DNA from: Myxococcales bacterium | GTDB taxonomy: Bacteria > Myxococcota_A > Polyangia > Haliangiales > Haliangiaceae | DNA length: 64,000 nucleotides | NCBI GenBank assembly: GCA_028287135.1 | Contig: JAQBQE010000026.1 | Coordinates: 1-64,000 of the forward strand | Direction of reading: 5' to 3' | Part shown: one piece after another, positions 25,074 through 32,611 of the stretch | Layout: the number at the start of each line of letters is the position of its first letter | Position numbering within the stretch: position 1 is the stretch's first letter | The notes under the pieces: model-generated | Database searches by the model: none | What the model saw: the letters and a program-made list of their open reading frames with translations, nothing else | Told to the model about the DNA's origin: nothing | Program-made: the position numbers and the translations under genes

Positions 25074-26495
25074 ATGAAGCCCTACTTCGCCGGTCTTGTT
25101 TCCGCGTGGGCGCTGCTGACCGTGGGAATGGTCGGCTCCGCAGGTGCCGAGACGCAGTCGAACATCGACGACGCACCGGCGAACCCGCTGCAGACGCCAA
25201 ACGCGCGCCCGCAGGGCACCTACAAGTTCATCGATCCGGGCCTGCCCACGTACGACGGCGATGGCGTCTCCGCCGCGGTCTCGAACGTGATCTACCTGAA
25301 CAACTGCAAGCCGAACGGCTGCGCGATCACGCCCGGCAACGAGAACGCGATGACGAACCGCTCCACGATCCCGGAGCAGCCGTCGACGGTCACGCCGTTC
25401 GCGTACAGCGATGCCAACTGGGCGCAGGTCGTCGATTGCGTCAAGGCGACGTACGCCCCGTTCGGTGTCCAGATCGTCACCGAGCGCCCGGCGACCGGCA
25501 ACTACCACATGGCGATCGTCGCCGGCCGTCCCGGCGATGTCGGGATGCAGAATGGCGTCGGCGGCGTGTCGCCGTTCTCGTGCGGTTACATCCCGAACGC
25601 GATCTCGTTCTCGTTCGCGAACATCTACGGCGGCAGCGTCGACGACGTGTGCTGGACCGTCGCGCAGGAGACCGCACACTCGTGGGGCCTCGACCACAAG
25701 TTCGACAACAAGGACCCGATGACCTATCTGCAGTCGGGGCCGTCGCGGAAGTCGTTCCAGAACATGGCCGGCTCGTGCGGCGAGTTCTCGGCCCGCGCCT
25801 GCCAGTGCGGCGGCAGCACGATGAACTCGTTCCAGGCGATCATGCAGATGTTCGGCTCGAGCACGCCCACCCCGCCGACCGTCGCGATCACCGCGCCCAA
25901 GAGCGGCGACATCGTCCCCCAGGGCTTCGCGATCCGCGCCGACATCATGGACGACATCGGCGCGTCCAAGGCCGAGCTCCGCATCGACGGCACGCTCGTC
26001 GCCACCCTGACGGCGGCCCCGTGGGTGTTCAACGCGCCGATGAACCTCGGCCAGGGCAACCACACGATCAAGGTCACCGGCTTTGACATCGGCAACTCCC
26101 CGGCCGACGCGTCGGTCACCGTCTCGATCGGTTCCCCGTGCACCAAGCCCGCGGATTGCTCGAATGACACCGACACCTGCGTCGATGGTCGCTGCGTCGC
26201 CGGGTCCGGAGTCGATGGCGGTCTCGGCGATGTCTGCGCGAACAGCGCGGAGTGCGCGTCGGGCCAGTGCGGCAACGACGGCGAAGGCAATGCGTACTGC
26301 GTCGAGGCATGCGATCCCGCCAAGGACGCCTGCCCGTCCGGGTTTGGTTGCATCGTGGCGGGCACCGGCGGCGTGTGCTGGCCGGGCGCCGGCGAGGGTG
26401 GCGGCTGCAGCAGCAACAACGAGGGCGCTGGCCTGTCGCTGTTTGGCCTCGGTCTCGGTGCGCTCCTGATCACGCGCCGCCGCCGGCGCAGCTGA
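25074..26495 (+). CDS. MYXO-CTERM metalloprotease-like protein, paralog 1
   Basis: A 473-residue secreted protein. The signal peptide ends near SAGA-ET (residue 25). The first ~260 residues form a zinc-protease-like domain containing QETAHSWGLDH (198-208): the second and third zinc ligands (H202, H208) and Glu199 are kept, but the first His of HExxHxxGxxH is Gln198. A second domain (about 275-360) is an Ig-like beta-sandwich (PTVAITAPKSGDIVPQGF). A Cys-rich stretch follows, then the sorting tail CSS, a hydrophobic helix, and RRRRRS. It is a tandem paralog of the next two genes and should be surface-anchored or released. The Q-for-H change leaves catalysis in doubt. Confidence 0.85.
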   Translation: MKPYFAGLVSAWALLTVGMVGSAGAETQSNIDDAPANPLQTPNARPQGTYKFIDPGLPTYDGDGVSAAVSNVIYLNNCKPNGCAITPGNENAMTNRSTIPEQPSTVTPFAYSDANWAQVVDCVKATYAPFGVQIVTERPATGNYHMAIVAGRPGDVGMQNGVGGVSPFSCGYIPNAISFSFANIYGGSVDDVCWTVAQETAHSWGLDHKFDNKDPMTYLQSGPSRKSFQNMAGSCGEFSARACQCGGSTMNSFQAIMQMFGSSTPTPPTVAITAPKSGDIVPQGFAIRADIMDDIGASKAELRIDGTLVATLTAAPWVFNAPMNLGQGNHTIKVTGFDIGNSPADASVTVSIGSPCTKPADCSNDTDTCVDGRCVAGSGVDGGLGDVCANSAECASGQCGNDGEGNAYCVEACDPAKDACPSGFGCIVAGTGGVCWPGAGEGGGCSSNNEGAGLSLFGLGLGALLITRRRRRS

Positions 26496-26610
26496 ATCTC
26501 CAGTGATCCTACGTACGAGGATCTCGGGTCGCCGGATCGCGTACGCCGAGCCTCACCCGATACCACCGGAAGACAGCATTTTCCGCTAGGTTTGCACGCT
26601 GTTGGCGGGC

Positions 26611-26616
26611 TAGTTT
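26611..26616 (+). promoter_or_regulatory. leaderless-type -10 (TAGTTT) for paralog 2
   Basis: TAGTTT ends 8 nt before the ATG at 26625, indicating that paralog 2 and the coupled genes after it have their own promoter. Confidence 0.4.
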
Positions 26617-26624
26617 AGCGCCCC

Positions 26625-28127
26625 ATGAAGCGCGTTTTGTTCGGAGCTGTCGCGGTCGCTTCCACCTTCTTCGCCGTGGCGGTCGCGGGCTCTCCGGCGA
26701 ACGCCGAGAGCCGGCTGGTCGTCCCGACGCACGGAGATTCCATCAATGAGGACGCCAGTCCGACGCCCCTGATGGCGCGGCCGCGGACCGACATGGTGTG
26801 GATGGACCTCGACCCCGCCAGCGTCTCGCCCGCCGTCAGCACCAACAAGATCTACCTCAACAACTGCAAGCCCAACGGCTGTGTGGTTCGCGGTGGTACC
26901 GGCGCGTCGTCGATCGACACGTCCACCAGCCAGGGCGGCTGGCCGATCAGCGGCACCCGCACGCTGACCGCGTTCGATCAGCCCGATGCCGTGTGGAACG
27001 GCGTCGTCGACTGCATGAAGGACGTGTTCTCGCCGTTCGGCGTCGAGATCATCACGACCAACCCGAGCCCCGCCGCACACTTCGAGATCATGATCGCGGG
27101 TCGCCCGCAGGATCTCGGGATGAGCTCCGGCATCGGCGGCGTCTCGCCGTTCTCGTGTGCCGAGCACATCCCGAACTCGCTCGTGTTCGCCTTCTCGAAG
27201 GTCTACGGCAACGACGTCGAGGAGATCTGCGCGACCGCCGCGCAGGAGATCGCGCACTCGTTCCGGCTCGACCACGTCACCGACGCGAGCGACCCGCTGA
27301 CCTACTTCGGTTACAACGGCCGCCGCCGGTTCAAGGACGCCAACGTCACCTGTGGCAGCGACTGCGTCCAGGGTCAGGGCCCGCAGGGCGAGACCTGCTC
27401 GGGCTCGAACGGACAGACCCGCATCTGCTCGTGCACCAACCAGCCGACGCAGAACTCGGCGGCGCGGCTCCGCCTGCTGTTCGGCAGCGGTACGCCGACG
27501 CCTCCGATGGTCAAGATCAACAACCCCAAGCTCGGCGCGAACGTCTCCCCTGGGTTTCCGGTCAGCATCGATGCGAGCGACGACAACGGAATCCAGAAGG
27601 TCGAGCTCTACGTCGACAACGTGCTGACGTCGACCCTGATGGTCGGCCCATTCGCGTTCAATGCCCCGTCGATGCTCAGCGACGGCACGCACAACGTGAA
27701 GGCGATCGCGTACGACATCTACGGCACCTCGGCAGCCGACAACGTGCAGGTCGTGATCGGCGTGCCGTGCGGCAAGCCTGCCGATTGCGCGAAGGACACG
27801 GATACCTGCATCGGTGGTCGGTGTGTCCCCGGCCCCGGTACCCAGGGCGGTCTCGGCTCGACGTGCAACTCGGGCCCTGACTGCGCGTCGGGTCAGTGCG
27901 CGTCGGACTCGAGTGGAGCGAAGTACTGCGTCGAGAACTGCGTCCTCGACGAGGGGCAGTGCCCCGAGGGCTTTGGCTGTCTCGAGGCCGGCATGCAGGG
28001 CGTCTGCTGGCCGGGCTACGACGACGGCACCGGCGGCATCTGCTCCGCGGGGGGAACCGGTGGCGCGCTGTCGCTCGGTCTTGCGTTCGCGTCCATGCTC
28101 TTCGCTCGTCGTCGCCGCCGGTCATGA
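26625..28127 (+). CDS. MYXO-CTERM metalloprotease-like protein, paralog 2
   Basis: A 500-residue secreted paralog of the preceding gene: signal peptide to about residue 27 (SPANA), protease-like domain, Ig-like domain (PPMVKINNPKLGANVSPGF), Cys-rich stretch, and a MYXO-CTERM tail ending RRRRRS. Shared landmarks include IYLNNCKPNGC and GIGGVSPFSC. Its site reads QEIAHSFRLDH (207-217): Gln replaces the first His, and the Gly of HxxGxxH is Arg214, so this is the most altered copy. It ends in an ATGA overlap with paralog 3. Confidence 0.85.
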   Translation: MKRVLFGAVAVASTFFAVAVAGSPANAESRLVVPTHGDSINEDASPTPLMARPRTDMVWMDLDPASVSPAVSTNKIYLNNCKPNGCVVRGGTGASSIDTSTSQGGWPISGTRTLTAFDQPDAVWNGVVDCMKDVFSPFGVEIITTNPSPAAHFEIMIAGRPQDLGMSSGIGGVSPFSCAEHIPNSLVFAFSKVYGNDVEEICATAAQEIAHSFRLDHVTDASDPLTYFGYNGRRRFKDANVTCGSDCVQGQGPQGETCSGSNGQTRICSCTNQPTQNSAARLRLLFGSGTPTPPMVKINNPKLGANVSPGFPVSIDASDDNGIQKVELYVDNVLTSTLMVGPFAFNAPSMLSDGTHNVKAIAYDIYGTSAADNVQVVIGVPCGKPADCAKDTDTCIGGRCVPGPGTQGGLGSTCNSGPDCASGQCASDSSGAKYCVENCVLDEGQCPEGFGCLEAGMQGVCWPGYDDGTGGICSAGGTGGALSLGLAFASMLFARRRRRS

Positions 28128-29503
28128 GCGGCGGCAGGATCTCCGCCGTCCTCGTCGCCCTGGCCACGGTGCTCGCGACCCGCTCCGTCGCGCACGCCCA
28201 GCTGACCGAGCGACCGCAGCCGGTCCTCCGCCGTGTGCCGATCCAGACGCCGCCGCAGGCGGTGGTGTCGTCCCGCCTGATCTACATGCGGCGCTGTCCC
28301 GCGGGGATCGGCTGCGTGATCCGTCCCGGCAACGAGGACTCGCGCGCCGACACGTCGAGCATCCCGAACAGCCAGGTCACGCTGACCGGCTTCAAGCAGA
28401 GCGACGAGATCTGGCAGCAGGTGATGACCTGCATGCGAGCGACCTACGCACCGTTCAACATCGGCATCACCGACGTCGACCCGGGCAACGTGCCGCACTT
28501 CGAGAACATCGTCGGTGGACGTGGCTCGGAGCTCAGCTCCGACCTCGCGAACGCGGGCGGGGTGGCGCCGTTCACGTGTGACGAGATTCCGAACGCGATC
28601 ACGTTCACCTTCGACGTCTACGGTCCCGACGCCGATGCCCTGTGCTGGACCGCAGCGCAGGAGACCGCCCACGCATTCGGTCTCGAGCACGAGTACAACG
28701 CCGCCGACCCGTTGACCTACCTGCAGGGTGGGCCGTCGATGAAGCGGTTCCAGGCCACAGACTCCCCGTGCGGTGAGTTCACGGAGACGACGTGTAGCTG
28801 CACCGGTCAGGCGACCCAGAACACGTACAAGCATATCGTCGACATGTTCGGACCGGGCGCGCCGACGGCGCCGACGGTCTCGATCCAGTCACCGTCCTCG
28901 GGCAAGGAGGTCCAGCCCACGTTCATCGTCCGGATCAACGCGATGGATGACGTCGCGATCGACCGGATCGAGCTGTGGATCGACGGCGTCAACACCGGCC
29001 TCACCGCGAAGATGCCGCCCTACCGGATCGCTGCGCCCGCCGACGTCGCGCAGGGTCCACACACGATCGAGGTCAAGGCGTTCGATGTCCAGGGTACGCC
29101 GGCGACCGCGACGACCGACGTCACCGTCGGGCCACCGTGCACGGCGTCGAACGGATGCAGCGGCGGCGACGTCTGCGTCATCGGCGTCTGCGTTCCCGGC
29201 CCCGACACACCGGGCGGCCTCGGCAGCTTCTGCACGGGCAACACCGAGTGCCTGTCGAACAACTGCATTGGCGACGACATGGGCAACAAGGCGTGCGTCG
29301 AGTCGTGCGAGCTCGGCAACGACAGCTCGTGTCCCGAGGAATTTTCGTGCATCGCGGCCGGAGCTGGCGGCGTGTGCTGGCAGACCGGTGGCGGCGGTTG
29401 CTGCGACGCAGGTCGCGGTCACCCCGCAGGCCCCGCGCTGCTGTCGCTCGGCGTGCTGCTCGTCGTCTCGCGTCGGGGCTCGCGCCGACGTCGCCGCCCG
29501 TGA
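28124..29503 (+). CDS. MYXO-CTERM metalloprotease-like protein, paralog 3
   Basis: A 459-residue third paralog. The signal peptide is ISAVLVALATVLATRSVAHA, cut near residue 26. The site is QETAHAFGLEH (179-189), again with Gln for the first His but with the Gly kept. Then come an Ig-like domain (PTVSIQSPSSGKEVQPTF), a Cys-rich segment and the sorting tail (GGGCCDAGRG, hydrophobic helix, SRRRRRP). The ATG is coupled to paralog 2 by ATGA, and its stop overlaps the next GTG start (GTGA). It is thus physically linked to the DUF455 gene. Confidence 0.85.
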   Translation: MSGGRISAVLVALATVLATRSVAHAQLTERPQPVLRRVPIQTPPQAVVSSRLIYMRRCPAGIGCVIRPGNEDSRADTSSIPNSQVTLTGFKQSDEIWQQVMTCMRATYAPFNIGITDVDPGNVPHFENIVGGRGSELSSDLANAGGVAPFTCDEIPNAITFTFDVYGPDADALCWTAAQETAHAFGLEHEYNAADPLTYLQGGPSMKRFQATDSPCGEFTETTCSCTGQATQNTYKHIVDMFGPGAPTAPTVSIQSPSSGKEVQPTFIVRINAMDDVAIDRIELWIDGVNTGLTAKMPPYRIAAPADVAQGPHTIEVKAFDVQGTPATATTDVTVGPPCTASNGCSGGDVCVIGVCVPGPDTPGGLGSFCTGNTECLSNNCIGDDMGNKACVESCELGNDSSCPEEFSCIAAGAGGVCWQTGGGGCCDAGRGHPAGPALLSLGVLLVVSRRGSRRRRRP

Positions 29504-30303
29504 CCGGTCGCGACTACGCGCTCGCGATCGTCACGAGCGAGACGCTCGACGGCAAGTTGACACCACCGCCCTCCGAGCTCGCGCTCGAGGATCCAGGCCC
29601 TGCCCTGCGGATCACCGCGCCCGGTCGTCCCCTCGAGCTCGCGATCGTGCCGGGTCGGAGCGCGAAGGTCCCTCCGCTCGCCGGAATGTCCGATCCGAAC
29701 CAGCGCGCGCGCATCCTCCACGCGCTCGCGAACCACGAGCTCCAGGCGATCGAGCTGTTCGCATGGGCGCTGCTCGCCTTCCCCGATGCGCCGCTCGCGT
29801 TCCGCCGCGGCCTGGTCGCGATCGTGGCCGACGAGCAACGCCACCTCGGTCTGTATCGTGAGCGGCTGGCCGCGCACGGCGTCGCGTTCGGCGACCTCCC
29901 GGTGACCGGTCACTTCTGGAACAAGCTCGATCACCTGTCGAGCCCGCTCGAGTTCGTGTGTGCGATGGGCCTGACCTTCGAGAACGCGAACCTCGACTTC
30001 GCCGGCGACTATGCGATCGCAGCACGTGCCTGCGGAGATCACGCGACGGCGGCGGCGCTCGATCAGGTCCACACCGACGAGATTCGCCATGTCCACTTCA
30101 GCTGGGTGTGGCTCAAGCGGTTGGCCGGCGACACCGATCCGTGGCAGGCCTATCTCGATCACGTGAAGTTTCCTCTTGGTCCGAGACGCGCGCGCGGTGC
30201 CCGCTTCGATCGCGACGCGCGCCGGCGCGCGGGGTTCGACGAGGCCTTCATCGACGCGCTCGCCGCGATCGCTCCGACGCGGCCGTCGGGAGAGCCACGA
30301 TGA
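29500..30303 (+). CDS. DUF455 ferritin-like di-iron protein
   Basis: A 267-residue protein from a GTG start. It has the di-iron ligand set of the ferritin superfamily: E80 (NHELQAIELFAW), E112/H115 (DEQRH), E161 (FENANLDF) and E194/H197 (DEIRH). The stretches FGDLPVTGHFWNKL and SPLEFVCAMGLTFENANLDF match the DUF455 family (COG2833), of unknown biochemical function but probably an oxidase or hydroxylase. It is cytoplasmic, with no signal peptide. The start overlaps paralog 3 (GTGA) and the stop overlaps the ATP-grasp-like gene (ATGA), a coupled operon. The C-terminus is Arg-rich. Confidence 0.85.
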   Translation: MTGRDYALAIVTSETLDGKLTPPPSELALEDPGPALRITAPGRPLELAIVPGRSAKVPPLAGMSDPNQRARILHALANHELQAIELFAWALLAFPDAPLAFRRGLVAIVADEQRHLGLYRERLAAHGVAFGDLPVTGHFWNKLDHLSSPLEFVCAMGLTFENANLDFAGDYAIAARACGDHATAAALDQVHTDEIRHVHFSWVWLKRLAGDTDPWQAYLDHVKFPLGPRRARGARFDRDARRRAGFDEAFIDALAAIAPTRPSGEPR

Positions 30304-31229
30304 CGTTCGTGATCCATGCAAACCTCGACTGCGAGGCGCGGTGGGCCGGAACCACGCTCCCCGGTGCGGTCGCGACCCGGGTCAGTCACTACGCGGCGCT
30401 GCTCGCGGCCCTGGCACCGGGTGACCTCGAGATCGAGGTCTGGGCGCCGGCAGCGATCGATCCGGCGAGGCTGTGCCCTGCGACGGGCTGGACTCCGCCG
30501 GTGATGCGCGTCGGCGCTCCACCGCGGGCGGATCTCGTGTGGGCCGACAGCAAGGCCAAGGCTGCCAACGATCGCAGGCTCGCCCTGCGGGTCGCGACGT
30601 CGCGCGGTGCAGCGCTGCCCGGTGCGAAGGTGATCACGAGCGTCGACCAGGTCGCGGCCATCGCCGGCCCGTGGGTCGCCAAGTCACCGTGGACCACGGC
30701 GGGCCGCGATCGCTGCCACGGCGCTGGCGCTCCGACCGACGAGCAACGGACCCGGCTGACCCGCCTGCTCGAGCGTTCCGGCGAGCTCGTGCTCGAGCCG
30801 TGGGTCGAGCGCGTCCTCGATCTCGGCGTGTGCGCGACGGTGCTGCCCGATGGGTTGATGCGCGCCGAGCCTCACCACATCGTCACCGACGCTCGCGGGA
30901 CCTTCCTGGGGATCGACCTCGCACCTCCACCGCTGTCCGCCGACGAGTCCCGACAACTGTTCGAGCTGGTGTCGGCCGCGGGTGGCGCGCTCGGAGAGCT
31001 CGGCTACGTCGGCAGGTTCGCGGTCGACGCGTTCGTCCATCGGACCGCGGACGGGGAGCGCCGGATGCATCCGCTGTGCGAGATCAACGCACGGTGCACG
31101 TTCGGCTGGGTCGCGCGCGCGCTGCACACCCGGTTCGGCACGACGGAGCTCGGATTCTCGACGCCACCGCCCGGGGCGACCGTGTTGATCGCACCTGCGG
31201 ACGACGGCGTCACGGCGTGGGTCGCGTGA
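30300..31229 (+). CDS. ATP-grasp-like protein
   Basis: A 309-residue cytoplasmic protein. The middle contains PWVAKSPWTTAGRDR, like the nucleotide-binding Lys strand and glycine loop of ATP-grasp enzymes, then ELVLEPWVERVLDLGVCATVLPDG and, near the C-terminus, PLCEINARCTFGWVARAL, which fits the metal-binding E-x-N-x-R motif. ATP-grasp enzymes join a carboxylate to an amine or thiol using ATP. The substrate is unknown. It is coupled by ATGA to the DUF455 gene, so the two may act in one modification pathway. The 3' end overlaps the convergent lipoprotein gene by 20 bp. Confidence 0.7.
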   Translation: MTFVIHANLDCEARWAGTTLPGAVATRVSHYAALLAALAPGDLEIEVWAPAAIDPARLCPATGWTPPVMRVGAPPRADLVWADSKAKAANDRRLALRVATSRGAALPGAKVITSVDQVAAIAGPWVAKSPWTTAGRDRCHGAGAPTDEQRTRLTRLLERSGELVLEPWVERVLDLGVCATVLPDGLMRAEPHHIVTDARGTFLGIDLAPPPLSADESRQLFELVSAAGGALGELGYVGRFAVDAFVHRTADGERRMHPLCEINARCTFGWVARALHTRFGTTELGFSTPPPGATVLIAPADDGVTAWVA

Positions 31230-31743
31230 TGTCGAGCCGCTCGACGGGCGCGACGCGCGGCCACGAGTCACCGGCGCGATGCAGGCGTCCGCCCTGGCCG
31301 TGGTAACGCGGGAACGGATCCTTGGGATCGAGGGCCGAGACGATGACCTCGCCTCGCCGGGTCAGGAACAGCACCGGCTCGACCCCCGCCGCCGACGGCC
31401 GCTCGAACTTCACGCTGACACCCGCGGGTGACACGGCCTCCACCGTCGTGCCCTGCTGCGCAGCAGCCGGGATCAGGGTCGGGATCAACCACGCGGTACG
31501 ATCGGCATCCTGGAAGTCAGGCTTCGCGGCCGACAGCGTCGCCGCCGTGATCGCCTGCTGCTCGCTCCCGTTGACGCGGACCTTGATCGCGAGAGCCGGA
31601 GGCGGCGTGACCTTCGCGGGCGGCGGAGCCTTGGGCCATTGCTTGGCCTCGCCCTCGTCACTCGCGCGCGAACATCCGGCCACGCTGGCGAGCACGCAGG
31701 TCAGCGTCGCGACGATCGCGGCGGCGGTCGAATACCTGCGCAT
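31210..31743 (-). CDS. lipoprotein of unknown function
   Basis: A 177-residue lipoprotein: signal MRRYSTAAAIVATLTCVLASVAGC with lipobox VAGC (Cys24), then a Lys/Pro-rich linker (WPKAPPPAKVTPPPALAIKV). The mature domain has VKFERPSAAGVEPVLFLTRRGEVIVSALDP, a beta-rich sequence of unknown family. Translation starts at ATG 31743; TACAAT ends 7 nt upstream. The gene is divergent from the sirtuin with only 25 bp between the start codons, and its 3' end overlaps the ATP-grasp-like gene. Confidence 0.75.
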   Translation of the reverse strand: MRRYSTAAAIVATLTCVLASVAGCSRASDEGEAKQWPKAPPPAKVTPPPALAIKVRVNGSEQQAITAATLSAAKPDFQDADRTAWLIPTLIPAAAQQGTTVEAVSPAGVSVKFERPSAAGVEPVLFLTRRGEVIVSALDPKDPFPRYHGQGGRLHRAGDSWPRVAPVERLDITRPTP

Positions 31744-31750
31744 CCGGCAA

Positions 31751-31760
31751 ATTGTAGCAT
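31751..31760. promoter_or_regulatory. overlapping divergent leaderless -10 elements
   Basis: On the minus strand TACAAT (31756-31751) ends 7 nt before the lipoprotein ATG. On the plus strand TAGCAT (31755-31760) ends 8 nt before the sirtuin ATG. The two hexamers share positions 31755-31756, so the polymerases would compete for the same DNA. Confidence 0.5.
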
Positions 31761-31768
31761 CGCGGTCC

Positions 31769-32590
31769 ATGGACGACCTCCTCGCGATCTGCCGGCGCGC
31801 GCTCGATCGACCCGGACGGGTGATCGCACTCACCGGCGCGGGGGTCTCCGCCGAGAGCGGAATCCCCACGTTTCGCGGCAAGGAGGGCTACTGGACCATC
31901 GGTGCTCGCGAGTACCACCCCCAGGAGCTCGCCACCCACGAGGCGTTCGAGGCGATGCCGTGGTCGGTGTGGGCCTGGTACCTCTATCGACGAGGGGTAT
32001 GCAGGCGGGCCGCCCCCAACGCGGCACACACCGCGCTCGTGCGCCTCGCGACCTCGCTGGCCGACCGGTTCGCCCTGGTCACCCAGAACGTTGACGGGCT
32101 GCACCGGCGGGCCGGCAGTCCGGATGCGACCACGTTCCCGATCCACGGCGATATCTCGCTGATGCGCTGCGCGAACGACTGCGTGCCCGATCGGTGGCCC
32201 CTCCCCGACGGGGTACCCGACCTCGATCGGGGCGCGGAGGTTCCGGCACCGGCACGCGCGGTGCTGCGCTGCCCGCGCTGTGGTGCGATGGCGCGGCCAC
32301 ACGTCCTGTGGTTCGACGAGAGCTACGACGAAGAGCGATACCACCTCGACACCGTGCGCCGGCTCGCGGCCGACGCTGCGCTGCTGCTCGTCGCGGGGAC
32401 GTCGGCACAGACCAACCTGCCCTGGCAGGTGGTCACCCTCGCGGGGCGTAATGCCGCGGTGATCGTCGACGTCAACGTCGAGGACAATCCGTTCGGCGAG
32501 GTCGCTGCGCGTTCGGGGGGCGTGATCCGTGCGCCTGCAGCTACCGCAATCCCCGCGATCGTCGACAGCCTGCTCTTTACGAACCCCTGA
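31769..32590 (+). CDS. NAD-dependent protein deacetylase (sirtuin)
   Basis: A 273-residue SIR2-family enzyme that removes acetyl or acyl groups from lysines with NAD consumption. All core motifs are present: GAGVSAESGIPTFRG for NAD binding, TQNVDGLH, the catalytic His in FPIHGD, a four-Cys zinc site (CANDC and CPRC), and GTSAQTNLPW. It is cytosolic. The ATG at 31769 begins just before the first Rossmann strand and follows the TAGCAT hexamer. mgtE starts 22 nt after its stop, so the two may be co-transcribed. Bacterial CobB-type activity is likely, but the targets are unknown. Confidence 0.93.
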   Translation: MDDLLAICRRALDRPGRVIALTGAGVSAESGIPTFRGKEGYWTIGAREYHPQELATHEAFEAMPWSVWAWYLYRRGVCRRAAPNAAHTALVRLATSLADRFALVTQNVDGLHRRAGSPDATTFPIHGDISLMRCANDCVPDRWPLPDGVPDLDRGAEVPAPARAVLRCPRCGAMARPHVLWFDESYDEERYHLDTVRRLAADAALLLVAGTSAQTNLPWQVVTLAGRNAAVIVDVNVEDNPFGEVAARSGGVIRAPAATAIPAIVDSLLFTNP

Positions 32591-32611
32591 TCATTGGGCA
32601 GGGTGTCCTCG

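Noticed and set aside
26505..26523. GATCCT/AGGATC hairpin after paralog 1
   Set aside because: Only a 6-bp stem and no T run; too weak to call a terminator.
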